From: Bacteroidota bacterium
Lineage (GTDB): Bacteria; Bacteroidota; Bacteroidia; CAILMK01; JAAYUY01
Length of the DNA: 64,000 bases
NCBI GenBank assembly: GCA_016776505.1
Contig: JADHTG010000007.1
Coordinates: 1 to 64,000, forward strand
Direction: 5' to 3'
The position numbers and the translations under genes are program-made. The notes below the pieces were generated by a model. It did no database searches. It had not been told where the DNA came from and worked only from the letters and a program-made list of their open reading frames with translations. This document shows positions 1-7,895 of the stretch, one piece after another; the first letter of the stretch is position 1, and each line of letters opens with the position of its first letter.

Positions 1-2
1 CG

Positions 3-704
3 ATTGACTATCTGAAAATGCCAATACAGACCTTAAAAGTAGGTTCTTTGGGAACCCATAATTTATTAGGCCTGGCTTTGGCAAAAAACTCCACATTATT
101 GATTGCTTCTACATCTGAGGTGTATGGGGATCCACTGGTTCATCCACAAAACGAAAGCTATTGGGGAAATGTGAATCCTATTGGACCCCGTGGTGTGTAT
201 GATGAAGCAAAACGTTTCCAGGAAGCCATCACCATGGCATATCATACCTACCATGATCTGGATACCAGGATAGTGAGAATATTCAACACCTTTGGTGAAA
301 GAATGCGACTGAATGACGGAAGAGCGTTACCCGCATTTATTGGCCAGGCATTGAAAGGAGAAGACATCACTGTATTTGGAGATGGTCTTCAAACCCGCTC
401 ATTCTGCTACATAGATGATCAGATTGAAGGAATTTATCAATTATTATTAAGTAAATATACGGATCCCGTAAATGTGGGTAACCCGGAAGAGATAAGCATT
501 CTGGATTTTGCAAAGGAGGTGATCCGATTGACCGGCTCCAAATCTAAGATCATCTTTAAACCTTTACCCATCGATGATCCTATGCAAAGGCAACCTGATA
601 TTTCCCTGGCAAAAAAAGTAATGAATTGGGAACCAAAATATAGCAGGAAAGAAGGCTTATCAAAGACTATTGAGTATTTTAAGAAATTGCCGGAATTTAA
701 TTAG
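3..704 (+). CDS. UDP-glucuronate decarboxylase-like NAD-dependent epimerase (5' truncated by window)
   Basis: Short-chain dehydrogenase/epimerase of the UDP-xylose synthase type, which converts UDP-glucuronate to UDP-xylose. The window opens inside the gene: the reading frame is open from base 3 and encodes [15 protein letters not shown] before the first in-frame ATG at 18, so that ATG is not the true start and the N-terminal Rossmann glycine motif lies outside. Visible family motifs are STSEVYGDP, the catalytic GVYDEAKR (YxxxK), [10 protein letters not shown] and [16 protein letters not shown]. The stop is two bases before rfbB, so the two are co-transcribed with nucleotide-sugar synthesis. 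Another family member acting on a related UDP-sugar is possible. Confidence 0.9.
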   Translation: MDYLKMPIQTLKVGSLGTHNLLGLALAKNSTLLIASTSEVYGDPLVHPQNESYWGNVNPIGPRGVYDEAKRFQEAITMAYHTYHDLDTRIVRIFNTFGERMRLNDGRALPAFIGQALKGEDITVFGDGLQTRSFCYIDDQIEGIYQLLLSKYTDPVNVGNPEEISILDFAKEVIRLTGSKSKIIFKPLPIDDPMQRQPDISLAKKVMNWEPKYSRKEGLSKTIEYFKKLPEFN

Positions 705-706
705 CT

Positions 707-1762
707 ATGAAAAAAATATTAATAACCGGAGGGGCGGGTTTTATTGGATCTCACCTGCTTAAACTTTTAATAAGAAAATACCCGGACTATCACATGGTGA
801 ACCTGGATAAACTCACCTATGCAGGGAATCTTGAAAATTTAAAATCCATTGAGAATGCATCCAATTATACTTTCGTCAAAGGGGATATAGTGATCAGGGA
901 TTTTATTCAAAAATTATTTGAAGAGCATCAATTTTATGCAGTTATTCATTTAGCGGCAGAATCACATGTGGATCGTTCAATCCTTGCACCAAATGAATTT
1001 ATTGAAACAAATATTTTAGGCACATTTAATTTGCTGCATGCAGCAAAAACAACATGGAATGAAAAGGATGAACATATTTTTTATCATGTTTCAACGGATG
1101 AGGTGTTTGGAAGTTTAGGAGAAAGCGGATATTTTTTGGAGACGAGCTCCTACGACCCAAGGTCCCCCTATTCAGCTTCAAAAGCAAGTTCAGATCACCT
1201 GGTAAGAGCCTATTTTCATACTTACAATCTTCCTGTTAAAATTTCCAATTGCTCAAACAATTATGGACCTTACCAGTTTCCAGAAAAACTTTTGCCCCTG
1301 ATGATCAATAATATAAAAAATGAAAAACCTCTACCAGTTTATGGAAGGGGTTTGAATGTCAGGGATTGGTTATGGGTCGAAGATCATGCGGCTGCTATTG
1401 ACGAGATTTTCCATCGTGGCAGTTTTGGAGAGACTTATAATATAGGTGGAAAGAACGAATGGAAGAACATTGATATAGTGACTAAACTTTGCCAGATAAT
1501 GGACCAAAAATTAGGACGAGAGACTGGGGAAAGTGCCGGATTAATTACCTATGTGAAGGACAGGGCCGGACATGATCAGCGATATGCCATTGATCCTTCC
1601 AAACTGGAAAATGATCTGGGTTGGAGTCCGTCTTTGACATTTGAAGAAGGTCTTGAAAAAACGGTGGATTGGTATCTGGAAAATGAAGAATGGATGAACA
1701 GGGTCACATCCGGGGCGTACAAGAGTTATTATGAAAAGCAATATACGAAAAGGGAGGCCTAA
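707..1762 (+). CDS. rfbB: dTDP-glucose 4,6-dehydratase
   Basis: Second step of dTDP-rhamnose synthesis: dTDP-glucose to dTDP-4-keto-6-deoxyglucose, NAD-dependent, cytosolic. 351 residues, the usual length. N-terminal GGAGFIGSH binds NAD; HLAAESHVDRSI, STDEVFG and the catalytic YSASKASSDH are all present. The ATG lies two bases after the preceding stop. The stop codon (within CCTAACCACC) is formed by the left edge of the repeat unit that begins here, so the last few residues may have been altered by its insertion. rfbA follows only after about 760 bases of repeat material. Confidence 0.96.
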   Translation: MKKILITGGAGFIGSHLLKLLIRKYPDYHMVNLDKLTYAGNLENLKSIENASNYTFVKGDIVIRDFIQKLFEEHQFYAVIHLAAESHVDRSILAPNEFIETNILGTFNLLHAAKTTWNEKDEHIFYHVSTDEVFGSLGESGYFLETSSYDPRSPYSASKASSDHLVRAYFHTYNLPVKISNCSNNYGPYQFPEKLLPLMINNIKNEKPLPVYGRGLNVRDWLWVEDHAAAIDEIFHRGSFGETYNIGGKNEWKNIDIVTKLCQIMDQKLGRETGESAGLITYVKDRAGHDQRYAIDPSKLENDLGWSPSLTFEEGLEKTVDWYLENEEWMNRVTSGAYKSYYEKQYTKREA

Positions 1763-2206
1763 CCACCAAGGCACTAAGAAAATGAAGAAGAGTGAATTGG
1801 ATAAAATAGCATCCAAAATTGTTAATGCAGCTTTTGATGTTCATAAGGAGATTGGTCCTGGATTGTTAGAATCCGTATATCAAATTTGCTTAATTAAAGA
1901 ATTGAAAAACAGAGGTCTTAAGGTTGAATCACAAGTGATTGTTCCTGTGGTTTACAAAGGTGAGATTCTTTCAAAAGACTTTTATAGATAAATTGGTGGA
2001 AGACGAACTAGTAATTGAACTGAAGGCAGGTGACGTATTACTTCCTGTTCATGAAGCCCAGCTGATCACTTACCTGAAACTGGCAGATAAAACAATGGGA
2101 TTTCTATTAAATTTCAATGTTGATTTAATAAAAAACGGAATAAAACGAAGAATAAATGGTTATTTTGGAGACAATTAATACCGTGCCTTCATGTCTCAGT
2201 GATTAA
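1759..2206 (+). repeat. Inverted-repeat-bounded unit 1, carrying the GxxExxY gene
   Basis: Left arm CTAACCACCAAGGCACTAAG at 1759-1778; right arm at about 2180-2206 (CCGTGCCTTCATGTCTCAG then GATTAA) is its imperfect reverse complement. The same arms bound two shorter units immediately downstream. The unit holds a whole GxxExxY reading frame, so it resembles a mobile or transferred cassette with terminal inverted repeats. No transposase is present and no target-site duplication was established. Confidence 0.65.
1782..2178 (+). pseudogene. GxxExxY family protein, frameshifted
   Basis: GxxExxY proteins (PD-(D/E)XK-like fold, about 125 residues, function unknown) carry the motif seen here as GPGLLESVYQ. 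The first frame runs from ATG 1782 through FDVHKEIGPGLLESVY and YKGEILSKDFY to a stop at 1989-1991. The second half is in another frame from about 1975: FIDKLVEDELVIELKAGD, LLPVHEAQLITYLKLAD and NFNVDLIKNGIKRRING, ending at 2178. Joined, they give a full-length family member, so a small deletion near 1980-1986 (two bases fits best) has broken it. Programmed frameshifting or a sequencing error cannot be excluded. It lies between inverted repeats. Confidence 0.85.
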
Positions 2207-2217
2207 AAAATAAAATA

Positions 2218-2346
2218 CTAACCACCAAGGCACTAAGGCACCAAGAAAGGGAATTATAGATGAAATTATAGAAAATTGAATAAAACGGAGAATCAATATT
2301 TATCTTAACGAAAATAAAAACCGTGTCTTCGTGCCTCCGTGGTTAA
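2218..2346 (+). repeat. Shrunken satellite unit 2 of the GxxExxY element
   Basis: Begins CTAACCACCAAGGCACTAAG and ends with CTTCGTGCCTCCGTGGTTAA, near-perfect inverted arms. The interior is only about 75 bases and keeps an echo of the GxxExxY 3' end: AATAAAACGGAGAATCAATA here against GGAATAAAACGAAGAATAAA in the gene. It looks like an internally deleted, MITE-like derivative of unit 1. Confidence 0.6.
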
Positions 2347-2356
2347 AAATTGAATG

Positions 2357-2484
2357 CTAACCACCAAGTCACCAAGTCACCAAGAAAAAGAAATAAAGAT
2401 GAAATAATAAAATATGGACAGAAACGGAGAATCGATGTCTATTTAGTAAAAACTAAAACCGTGTCTTCGTGCCTCCGTGGTTAA
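2357..2484 (+). repeat. Shrunken satellite unit 3 of the GxxExxY element
   Basis: Begins CTAACCACCAAGTCACCAAG and ends CTTCGTGCCTCCGTGGTTAA. The interior matches unit 2 closely (GATGAAAT then ACGGAGAATC in both), so units 2 and 3 share one deletion history. Units 2 and 3 fill the whole gap between the GxxExxY remnant and rfbA; no gene is visible in it. Confidence 0.6.
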
Positions 2485-2526
2485 TCCTTTAACCTTTAAT
2501 TTTCAAACCTTTAACTTTCAACCAAA

Positions 2527-3399
2527 ATGAAAGGAATTATTTTAGCCGGTGGAGCCGGCACCAGATTACACCCATTGACTTTAGCTGTAAGCAAACAGTT
2601 AATGCCTGTTTACGATAAACCCATGATTTATTATCCACTTTCGATATTAATGATGGCGAAAATCCAGAAAATTCTGGTTATTTCTACACCTGAGGATCTT
2701 CCAAACTTTGAAAGACTATTAGGTGACGGCAGTCAAATAGGAATGAAGTTTTCCTATAAGGAGCAAGTCATTCCAAATGGTCTGGCCCAGGCTTTTGTGC
2801 TTGGGGAAGAGTTTATAGGGGATGATAAAGTCTGCCTCGTTTTAGGCGATAATATTTTCTATGGAAAAGAACTCCCTCATACATTGCAATCATGCAGTGA
2901 TCCTGATGGTGGAGTCGTTTTCGCCTATCATGTGTCAGATCCTGAAAGATATGGTGTTGTTGAGTTTGACCAGGACAGAAATGCCTTAAGCATAGAAGAA
3001 AAGCCAAAGCATCCTAAATCCAATTATGCTGTTCCGGGTTTGTATTTTTATGATAATTCAGTGGTGAAAATAGCGAAAAACCTTAAACCATCCGCAAGAG
3101 GAGAATATGAAATTACAGATGTAAACAAAACTTATTTGGAACAGGGGAAACTGAAAGTGCAAGTCATGAGCAGGGGAACCGCCTGGCTGGATACCGGAAC
3201 TTTTCATTCGCTTATGCAGGCATCCCAATTTGTTGAAGTGCTTCAGGAAAGACAGGGGATGAAAATCTCATGTATTGAAGAAATTGCCTGGAAAATGGGG
3301 TTTATCAATTCAGAACAATTGCAAACAATTGCTGAACCTTTGGTGAAAAGTGGGTATGGTCAATATTTATTGAATTTGCTAAAGTTTAAAACTGCTTAA
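2527..3399 (+). CDS. rfbA: Glucose-1-phosphate thymidylyltransferase
   Basis: First step of dTDP-rhamnose synthesis: glucose-1-phosphate + dTTP to dTDP-glucose. 290 residues, normal length. The nucleotidyltransferase signature [11 protein letters not shown] is at the N-terminus, followed by [48 protein letters not shown] and [12 protein letters not shown]. Same strand as rfbB but separated from it by the GxxExxY repeat units. rfbC and rfbD do not follow; an RmlD-like gene lies far away on the minus strand at 49532-50332. Confidence 0.96.
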   Translation: MKGIILAGGAGTRLHPLTLAVSKQLMPVYDKPMIYYPLSILMMAKIQKILVISTPEDLPNFERLLGDGSQIGMKFSYKEQVIPNGLAQAFVLGEEFIGDDKVCLVLGDNIFYGKELPHTLQSCSDPDGGVVFAYHVSDPERYGVVEFDQDRNALSIEEKPKHPKSNYAVPGLYFYDNSVVKIAKNLKPSARGEYEITDVNKTYLEQGKLKVQVMSRGTAWLDTGTFHSLMQASQFVEVLQERQGMKISCIEEIAWKMGFINSEQLQTIAEPLVKSGYGQYLLNLLKFKTA

Positions 3400-3410
3400 G
3401 GAAAAGTTTT

Positions 3411-4106
3411 TTGAATAAAATCGATAATCGGCACATCCTGAATATTATTATTCGAAGTAATATTTCGTACCAGATATTGCTGGCAAACTCACTTCCTGTT
3501 TTTGGTCTTATTTTTTTTAGTTGGAATGCTTATTACATAATAGCTGCCTATTTCCTGGAAAGCATTGTAATTGGTTTTATAAACATCTTTAAAATCGGAC
3601 TATCATCAAAATATTTTACCGGAAGTAAGGAAAATCCAAAAGGATATTTTGTTATTCCCTTTTTTATTTTTCACTATGGATTCTTCATTTTTGTTCAGTT
3701 AACAATATTGAATAGTGTTTTATCCATGTCCACTACTGATTTTTCCTATCACTCTAATTCATTAATTCCCAACTTCATAGAGTTTTTCTCTGCCTGTTTT
3801 AATCAAAAGGGAGAGCTGCTTTTAGTGATCTTTTTGGTTACCCATTTGTTCGATTTTATGTTCAGATATGTGAGGTCAAAATCATTCAAAAATATCTCAA
3901 CCTCCAAACAAATGTTTGAACCCTATGTAAGAATTTTTGTGCAGCAATTTATTGTCATTTTTGGTGCATTTATGCTATTCATTGTTAACTCAGGGACTGT
4001 ATTGGTGGTCATGTTGGTGTTGTTTAAAACATGTGCAGATCTCATCATGTTTAATCCTGAACTAAGAGAATTAGTAATGAAGAAAAGTTCAAATTCTTCT
4101 CAATAA
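3411..4106 (+). CDS. DUF6498 family integral membrane protein
   Basis: 231-residue membrane protein of unknown function. The segment LIFFSWNAYYIIAAYFLES followed by VIGFINIFKI and then FFIFHYGFFIFVQLTI matches the layout of DUF6498 proteins. About five or six hydrophobic segments are visible, with the last near residues 185-215. The frame has no early ATG; TTG at 3411 is the likely start, preceded by AAGGAAAAG that could serve as a ribosome-binding site. It begins 12 bases after the rfbA stop and probably rides on the same transcript, though nothing links it to sugar synthesis. Confidence 0.7.
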   Translation: MNKIDNRHILNIIIRSNISYQILLANSLPVFGLIFFSWNAYYIIAAYFLESIVIGFINIFKIGLSSKYFTGSKENPKGYFVIPFFIFHYGFFIFVQLTILNSVLSMSTTDFSYHSNSLIPNFIEFFSACFNQKGELLLVIFLVTHLFDFMFRYVRSKSFKNISTSKQMFEPYVRIFVQQFIVIFGAFMLFIVNSGTVLVVMLVLFKTCADLIMFNPELRELVMKKSSNSSQ

Positions 4107-4212
4107 GACTCATTTTGTCAAGAAGCCTTTCATGAATTTTTCAGAATTGAGCTATAAAATATTTCAAAATATTATTGAATCGAAACTCTGCGTCAGACGC
4201 TTACATAACAGT

Positions 4213-4461
4213 TTATTTATCGTTTGGTGTTATAAAATTATGATAAGTTCTCCATATAGCATAGCCAATTAATAATACACTTAGCACAATAACAAGAATG
4301 GATAATTCATTAATGGGACCTTTATTAAGAAGAGGTATAATAATAACGGGAATAATAATCAGCGGTTTTAACTTTTCCAGACCATATTTTGATCTGACCG
4401 GTTGCAAGATAAAATATACAATTACCACAATTGCAACAATATAAACTATTTCTGAATTCAT
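4213..4461 (-). CDS. Small three-helix membrane protein, paralogue A
   Basis: 82 residues, almost wholly hydrophobic: segments near residues 4-20, 33-46 and 53-70, ending in a charged tail. It is clearly a paralogue of the 81-residue protein at 4731-4976: both share YFILxxxxSKYxLxKxKPLI then IIP or VIP and a closing GYxxW. No family is recognised. It lies downstream of its paralogue and of the Cys-rich lipoprotein, on the same strand, after a 269-base gap in which nothing else was seen. Confidence 0.6.
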   Translation of the reverse strand: MNSEIVYIVAIVVIVYFILQPVRSKYGLEKLKPLIIIPVIIIPLLNKGPINELSILVIVLSVLLIGYAIWRTYHNFITPNDK

Positions 4462-4730
4462 AATTTAATAAATTGAGAGTTATATCAGAGCATAACAATG
4501 AAATTGTCAGGATGTAATTCCATTAGTTGATATTAATCAATCACTTAATAGCAAATATAAACATTAAGTTGAATGAAGTGGAGCGTTAAATGAAAAACTA
4601 GAGCTTCAAGAATTCCTGTTAAATCAATCTCATTTCTAAATTTTACTGCCAATTGCCAGTATAGAAACTCTAAGAACATTCTATTGATTATTAAATGCAA
4701 TAGAATGTTCTTTAAATCTAGGTAGTTAAT

Positions 4731-4976
4731 TTAATCAGTATTAGTTCTAAAATTCTGAATTATTTTCCAAACAATATAACCCAAAACTATTCCTGAAATA
4801 ACAATTAAAAATATTGATCCATAATTAAATACCCCTTTTTTAAAAAATGGAATTACTACTATCGGAATTAAAATAAGTGGTTTAAACTTCTGGAGTTTGT
4901 ATTTTGACTTCAGTAGTTTTAATATAAAATAAAGACCAACAACAGCAACGACAATAAACAAGATTTCTAAATACAT
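4731..4976 (-). CDS. Small three-helix membrane protein, paralogue B
   Basis: 81 residues with three hydrophobic segments (about 3-20, 33-46, 52-70), a basic loop KSKYKLQKFKPL and a short polar tail. Paralogue of the 4213-4461 product; the pair looks like an old tandem duplication. Its ATG follows the stop of the Cys-rich lipoprotein gene by 12 bases, so the two are very likely co-transcribed. No family recognised. Possible roles such as anchoring or immunity for the lipoprotein are guesses. Confidence 0.62.
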   Translation of the reverse strand: MYLEILFIVVAVVGLYFILKLLKSKYKLQKFKPLILIPIVVIPFFKKGVFNYGSIFLIVISGIVLGYIVWKIIQNFRTNTD

Positions 4977-4988
4977 ATTAATAATAAA

Positions 4989-5699
4989 TTAGCACCCTGG
5001 CGGGGGGTTATTACAAAATCCACACATGCATAAATAACAACATGCAATATAGAGTGGAAAAACCTCAATTGTAGCAGCACAAACTGCACAACATAAATAA
5101 AATGAAAATGGACAGTCAGGATCAAAACCGCCACCACCAAGACCTCCGCCACCACCAAGACCTCCATATGGGTATGGTTTATTTGCATAAGCTGCATAAT
5201 CAAGTCCATTTCTAACATACATGTCAATTAAATCTTCGCTATTGTTTTCAAAATAATTCAAATAACTTACAAACGTTTCTATGTCATCAGCATCATATGG
5301 TCCACAATTACAGTGGTCAAGACTTGAGGGTAGGTTATAATCAGATAACAGTGCAGCACCATATCCAGCTATATCATCTAATAGATTAGAATATTCTGTT
5401 TCTGTAATTCCAATTAAATTGCTGAAGTCACAATCTGGCATAGTTAACAGATCAGCATAATCTAATATATTTGATCTAATTAGGACATCAGTTACTGCGC
5501 AACTTGTTGCCATTAAATCTTGAAAATTTTGATCATTAATAATAGCATCAAAAATTTCCTCACTTCCTGGGTAAGCTTCAATAAAGGATTGTTTTACATC
5601 GTTTTTTTCTGCTTGTTCTATTTCATTATTGCATGCTGAAATAATTATCAGAAATGGCACAAGGATAATAGCAAGCAAACGAGAAGAAAAAGTTTTCAT
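4989..5699 (-). CDS. Lipoprotein with glycine hinge and ten-cysteine C-terminal tail
   Basis: 236 residues. The signal peptide ends in a lipobox (LIIISAC, Cys23), so export and lipid anchoring are expected. The middle is acidic and predicted helical, with EAYPGSEEIFDAI and repeated D/Y-rich stretches. Near residue 180 there is a glycine run (GGLGGGGGLGGGGF), and the last 43 residues hold ten cysteines, several paired (LCCAVC, ACCYLCMCGFC), ending NNPPPGC. The tail is also hydrophobic. No family was recognised. First gene of a probable three-gene unit with two small membrane proteins. The tail could be a disulfide-rich or metal-binding module, or a processed peptide. Confidence 0.7.
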   Translation of the reverse strand: MKTFSSRLLAIILVPFLIIISACNNEIEQAEKNDVKQSFIEAYPGSEEIFDAIINDQNFQDLMATSCAVTDVLIRSNILDYADLLTMPDCDFSNLIGITETEYSNLLDDIAGYGAALLSDYNLPSSLDHCNCGPYDADDIETFVSYLNYFENNSEDLIDMYVRNGLDYAAYANKPYPYGGLGGGGGLGGGGFDPDCPFSFYLCCAVCAATIEVFPLYIACCYLCMCGFCNNPPPGC

Positions 5700-5745
5700 A
5701 ATAAAATATTTAAAGAGTTGTAAAAAGAACTAAGTAGTATGTTAA

Positions 5746-5753
5746 CAAATATA
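5746..5753 (-). promoter_or_regulatory. Candidate -7 box (TATATTTG)
   Basis: On the minus strand this reads TATATTTG, matching the Bacteroidota TAnnTTTG element, about 47 bases before the Cys-rich lipoprotein ATG. No good TTTG -33 element was found. Confidence 0.3.
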
Positions 5754-5802
5754 AGAAAACTTGATTAATATTTTGCATTTTTTTGGAAAGATTATAACTA
5801 TT

Positions 5803-7344
5803 TCACAAACTCTTTAATATATGTTCGATAGCAACATCCTTTGTAATTTCAACCAGTAGTTCATCAACAGAAATTCTCCTTTGCTCCATCGTATCCCGAT
5901 ACCTGACAGTAACTGTACTATCCTTTAAAGTTTGGCCATCAACAGTTATAGCATAGGGAGTTCCTATGGCATCCTGTCTTCTGTAACGTTTGCCAATGGA
6001 GTCTTTTTCATCGTATTGGCAGTTGAAATGAAAACGCAGCTCTTTGAAAATTTGAATCGCTTTTTCATCCATGCCATCTTTTTTGACCAGGGGTAAAATA
6101 GCAACTTTGACGGGAGACAAAGCGGGGGGTATCTTCAATACCACTCGTTCCGAACCATCTGCCAGTTTTTCTTCATGATATGCGAATGAAAGGATGCTTA
6201 AGAACATCCGATCCAGCCCGATAGATGTTTCAACCACATAAGGAATGTAGCTTTCTTCTATTTCCGGATCGAAATATTGCAGTTTCTTAGCTGAAAACTT
6301 TTCGTGCTGACTCAAATCAAAATCAGTGCGGGAATGAATTCCTTCCAGTTCTTTAAAACCAAATGGAAACCTGAATTCAATATCGACTGCAGCATTGGCA
6401 TAATGTGCTAGTTTTTCGTGGGTATGGATCCTATAATCTTCATCCGGCATCCCGAGGGCATGATGCCATTTGAGCCTGGCTTCTTTCCAGTATTCAAACC
6501 ATTTCATTTCTTCTCCCGGCCTAACAAAAAACTGCATTTCCATTTGTTCAAATTCCCGCATGCGAATGATAAATTGTCGTGCAATGATCTCATTTCTAAA
6601 TGCTTTGCCTATTTGAGCAATCCCAAAGGGGATTTTCATTCTAGCTGATTTCTGAACATTCAGGTAATTGACAAAAATACCCTGAGCAGTTTCAGGCCTT
6701 AAATAGATCTCACTTGCTCCTTCTGCTGTTGATCCTATCTGGGTTGTGAACATGAGGTTAAACTGGCGAACATCAGTCCAGTTCCTGCTGCCGGAAACGG
6801 GACACACTATTTCCTGGTCAAGTATGATCTGCCTGAGCTCTTTTAAGTTGTTTTCTTCCAGGGCCTTTACAAATCTCTTATTAAGCGTATTAATTTTTTC
6901 CTGATTTACTAATACTCTTGGATTTGTTTCACAAAATTGCTTTTCATCAAAACGATCACCGAAGCGTTTAGCTGCTTTATCAATTTCTTTATTAATTTTT
7001 TGTTGAATTTTCTCTAACTGCCCTTCAATCAATTCATCAGCCCTGTAGCGTTTCTTTGAATCTTTGTTGTCAATTAAGGGATCACTAAAACCATCCACAT
7101 GCCCGGAGGCTTTCCAGACTTTCGGATGCATAAAAATTGCCGAGTCAATACCCACCATATTATCATGCAACTGAACCATGGACCGCCACCAGTAGTCCTT
7201 GATGTTATTCTTCAATTCCGCACCGTATTGCCCATAGTCATATACAGCCGCCAATCCGTCATAAATCTCACTCGACTGGAAAACAAAGCCGTATTCTTTG
7301 CAGTGGGAGATGATCTTTTTTAGGTTGTCTTCTTGGGAAGCCAT
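5803..7344 (-). CDS. glyS: Glycine--tRNA ligase (single-chain, alpha2 type)
   Basis: Charges tRNA-Gly with glycine in the cytosol. 513 residues, normal for the dimeric bacterial/eukaryotic-type enzyme, a class II synthetase. Motif 2 is seen in FRNEIIARQFIIRMREFEQ, with EMQFF just after; LRPETAQGIFVNY precedes it, and motif 3 is ETSIGLDRMFLSIL. The C-terminal third is the anticodon-binding domain (KVAILPLVKK, IGKRYRRQDAIGTPYAIT). The ATG at 7344 opens MASQEDNLKKIISHCKEYGF, the expected N-terminus. Confidence 0.97.
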   Translation of the reverse strand: MASQEDNLKKIISHCKEYGFVFQSSEIYDGLAAVYDYGQYGAELKNNIKDYWWRSMVQLHDNMVGIDSAIFMHPKVWKASGHVDGFSDPLIDNKDSKKRYRADELIEGQLEKIQQKINKEIDKAAKRFGDRFDEKQFCETNPRVLVNQEKINTLNKRFVKALEENNLKELRQIILDQEIVCPVSGSRNWTDVRQFNLMFTTQIGSTAEGASEIYLRPETAQGIFVNYLNVQKSARMKIPFGIAQIGKAFRNEIIARQFIIRMREFEQMEMQFFVRPGEEMKWFEYWKEARLKWHHALGMPDEDYRIHTHEKLAHYANAAVDIEFRFPFGFKELEGIHSRTDFDLSQHEKFSAKKLQYFDPEIEESYIPYVVETSIGLDRMFLSILSFAYHEEKLADGSERVVLKIPPALSPVKVAILPLVKKDGMDEKAIQIFKELRFHFNCQYDEKDSIGKRYRRQDAIGTPYAITVDGQTLKDSTVTVRYRDTMEQRRISVDELLVEITKDVAIEHILKSL

Positions 7345-7429
7345 TAAAAATTAAAAGTTAAAAGTTAAAAACTGAAGGTTATGTTAAGCTGTCATTAATA
7401 AAACCTAATCGATACCATTATTATTGGTT

Positions 7430-7437
7430 CAAAGTTA
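7430..7437 (-). promoter_or_regulatory. glyS: Candidate -7 box (TAACTTTG) upstream of glyS
   Basis: Minus-strand TAACTTTG fits TAnnTTTG and lies about 86 bases before the glyS ATG. No -33 partner is obvious. Confidence 0.28.
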
Positions 7438-7440
7438 AGC

Positions 7441-7815
7441 CTATTTCTTATTATACTTCTGCAGATAAGTGATAAACGAAGATATCTGTTTAGAAATTTC
7501 AACAGAATCAGACTTCATGTTTTCGAAAGTTTCATGATCAATAAAGTTGATCCTATTAAGAAAATGCAACTGATTCCGAAATTCACCGCTTTATCCTTTG
7601 GATATCTTTAGAAATCTGATGAATTGGTTATTTGAATTATACTCAAAACCTTCAGCTATATTATTGGATATTGAGAACGAAGAACGTATTATCTAGTCCT
7701 GTATTGAATATTCAAGCTTGAAATTCCCCTTTTTTGTTAAATGATAGGCTTTTACAGCCAAATCCATTGACTTTTGCCAAATTTCCAGATCTTCAAACTG
7801 TGCTATTTTAACCAT
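7441..7815 (-). pseudogene. Four-helix bundle (S23-type) protein, two in-frame stops
   Basis: Reading from ATG 7815, the frame encodes MVKIAQFEDLEIWQKSMDLA, then a TAG where the family has Gln (IQD-stop-IIRSSFSIS), then NNIAEGFEYNSNNQFIRFLK, then ISKG followed by a TAA, then SGEFRNQLHFLNR, and ends in SFITYLQKYNKK with TAG at 7441. These are the landmarks of the 115-125 residue four-helix bundle family (PF05635), so the gene is full length but carries two nonsense changes in the same frame. An intact but divergent relative is at 38883-39347. Two independent stops make a sequencing error unlikely. Confidence 0.85.
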
Positions 7816-7895
7816 ATATTTAGCTTTTATTTGTTTATTACAACTTTCAATTTTCCAATCTTCAACCTTCAATCTTTCCAACCTTCAACCTTCAA

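Noticed and set aside
4967-5227. 86-codon minus-strand frame with VLVVAEVLVVAVL
   Set aside because: It is another frame of the Gly/Cys-rich end of the lipoprotein gene; its repeats reflect the glycine codons.
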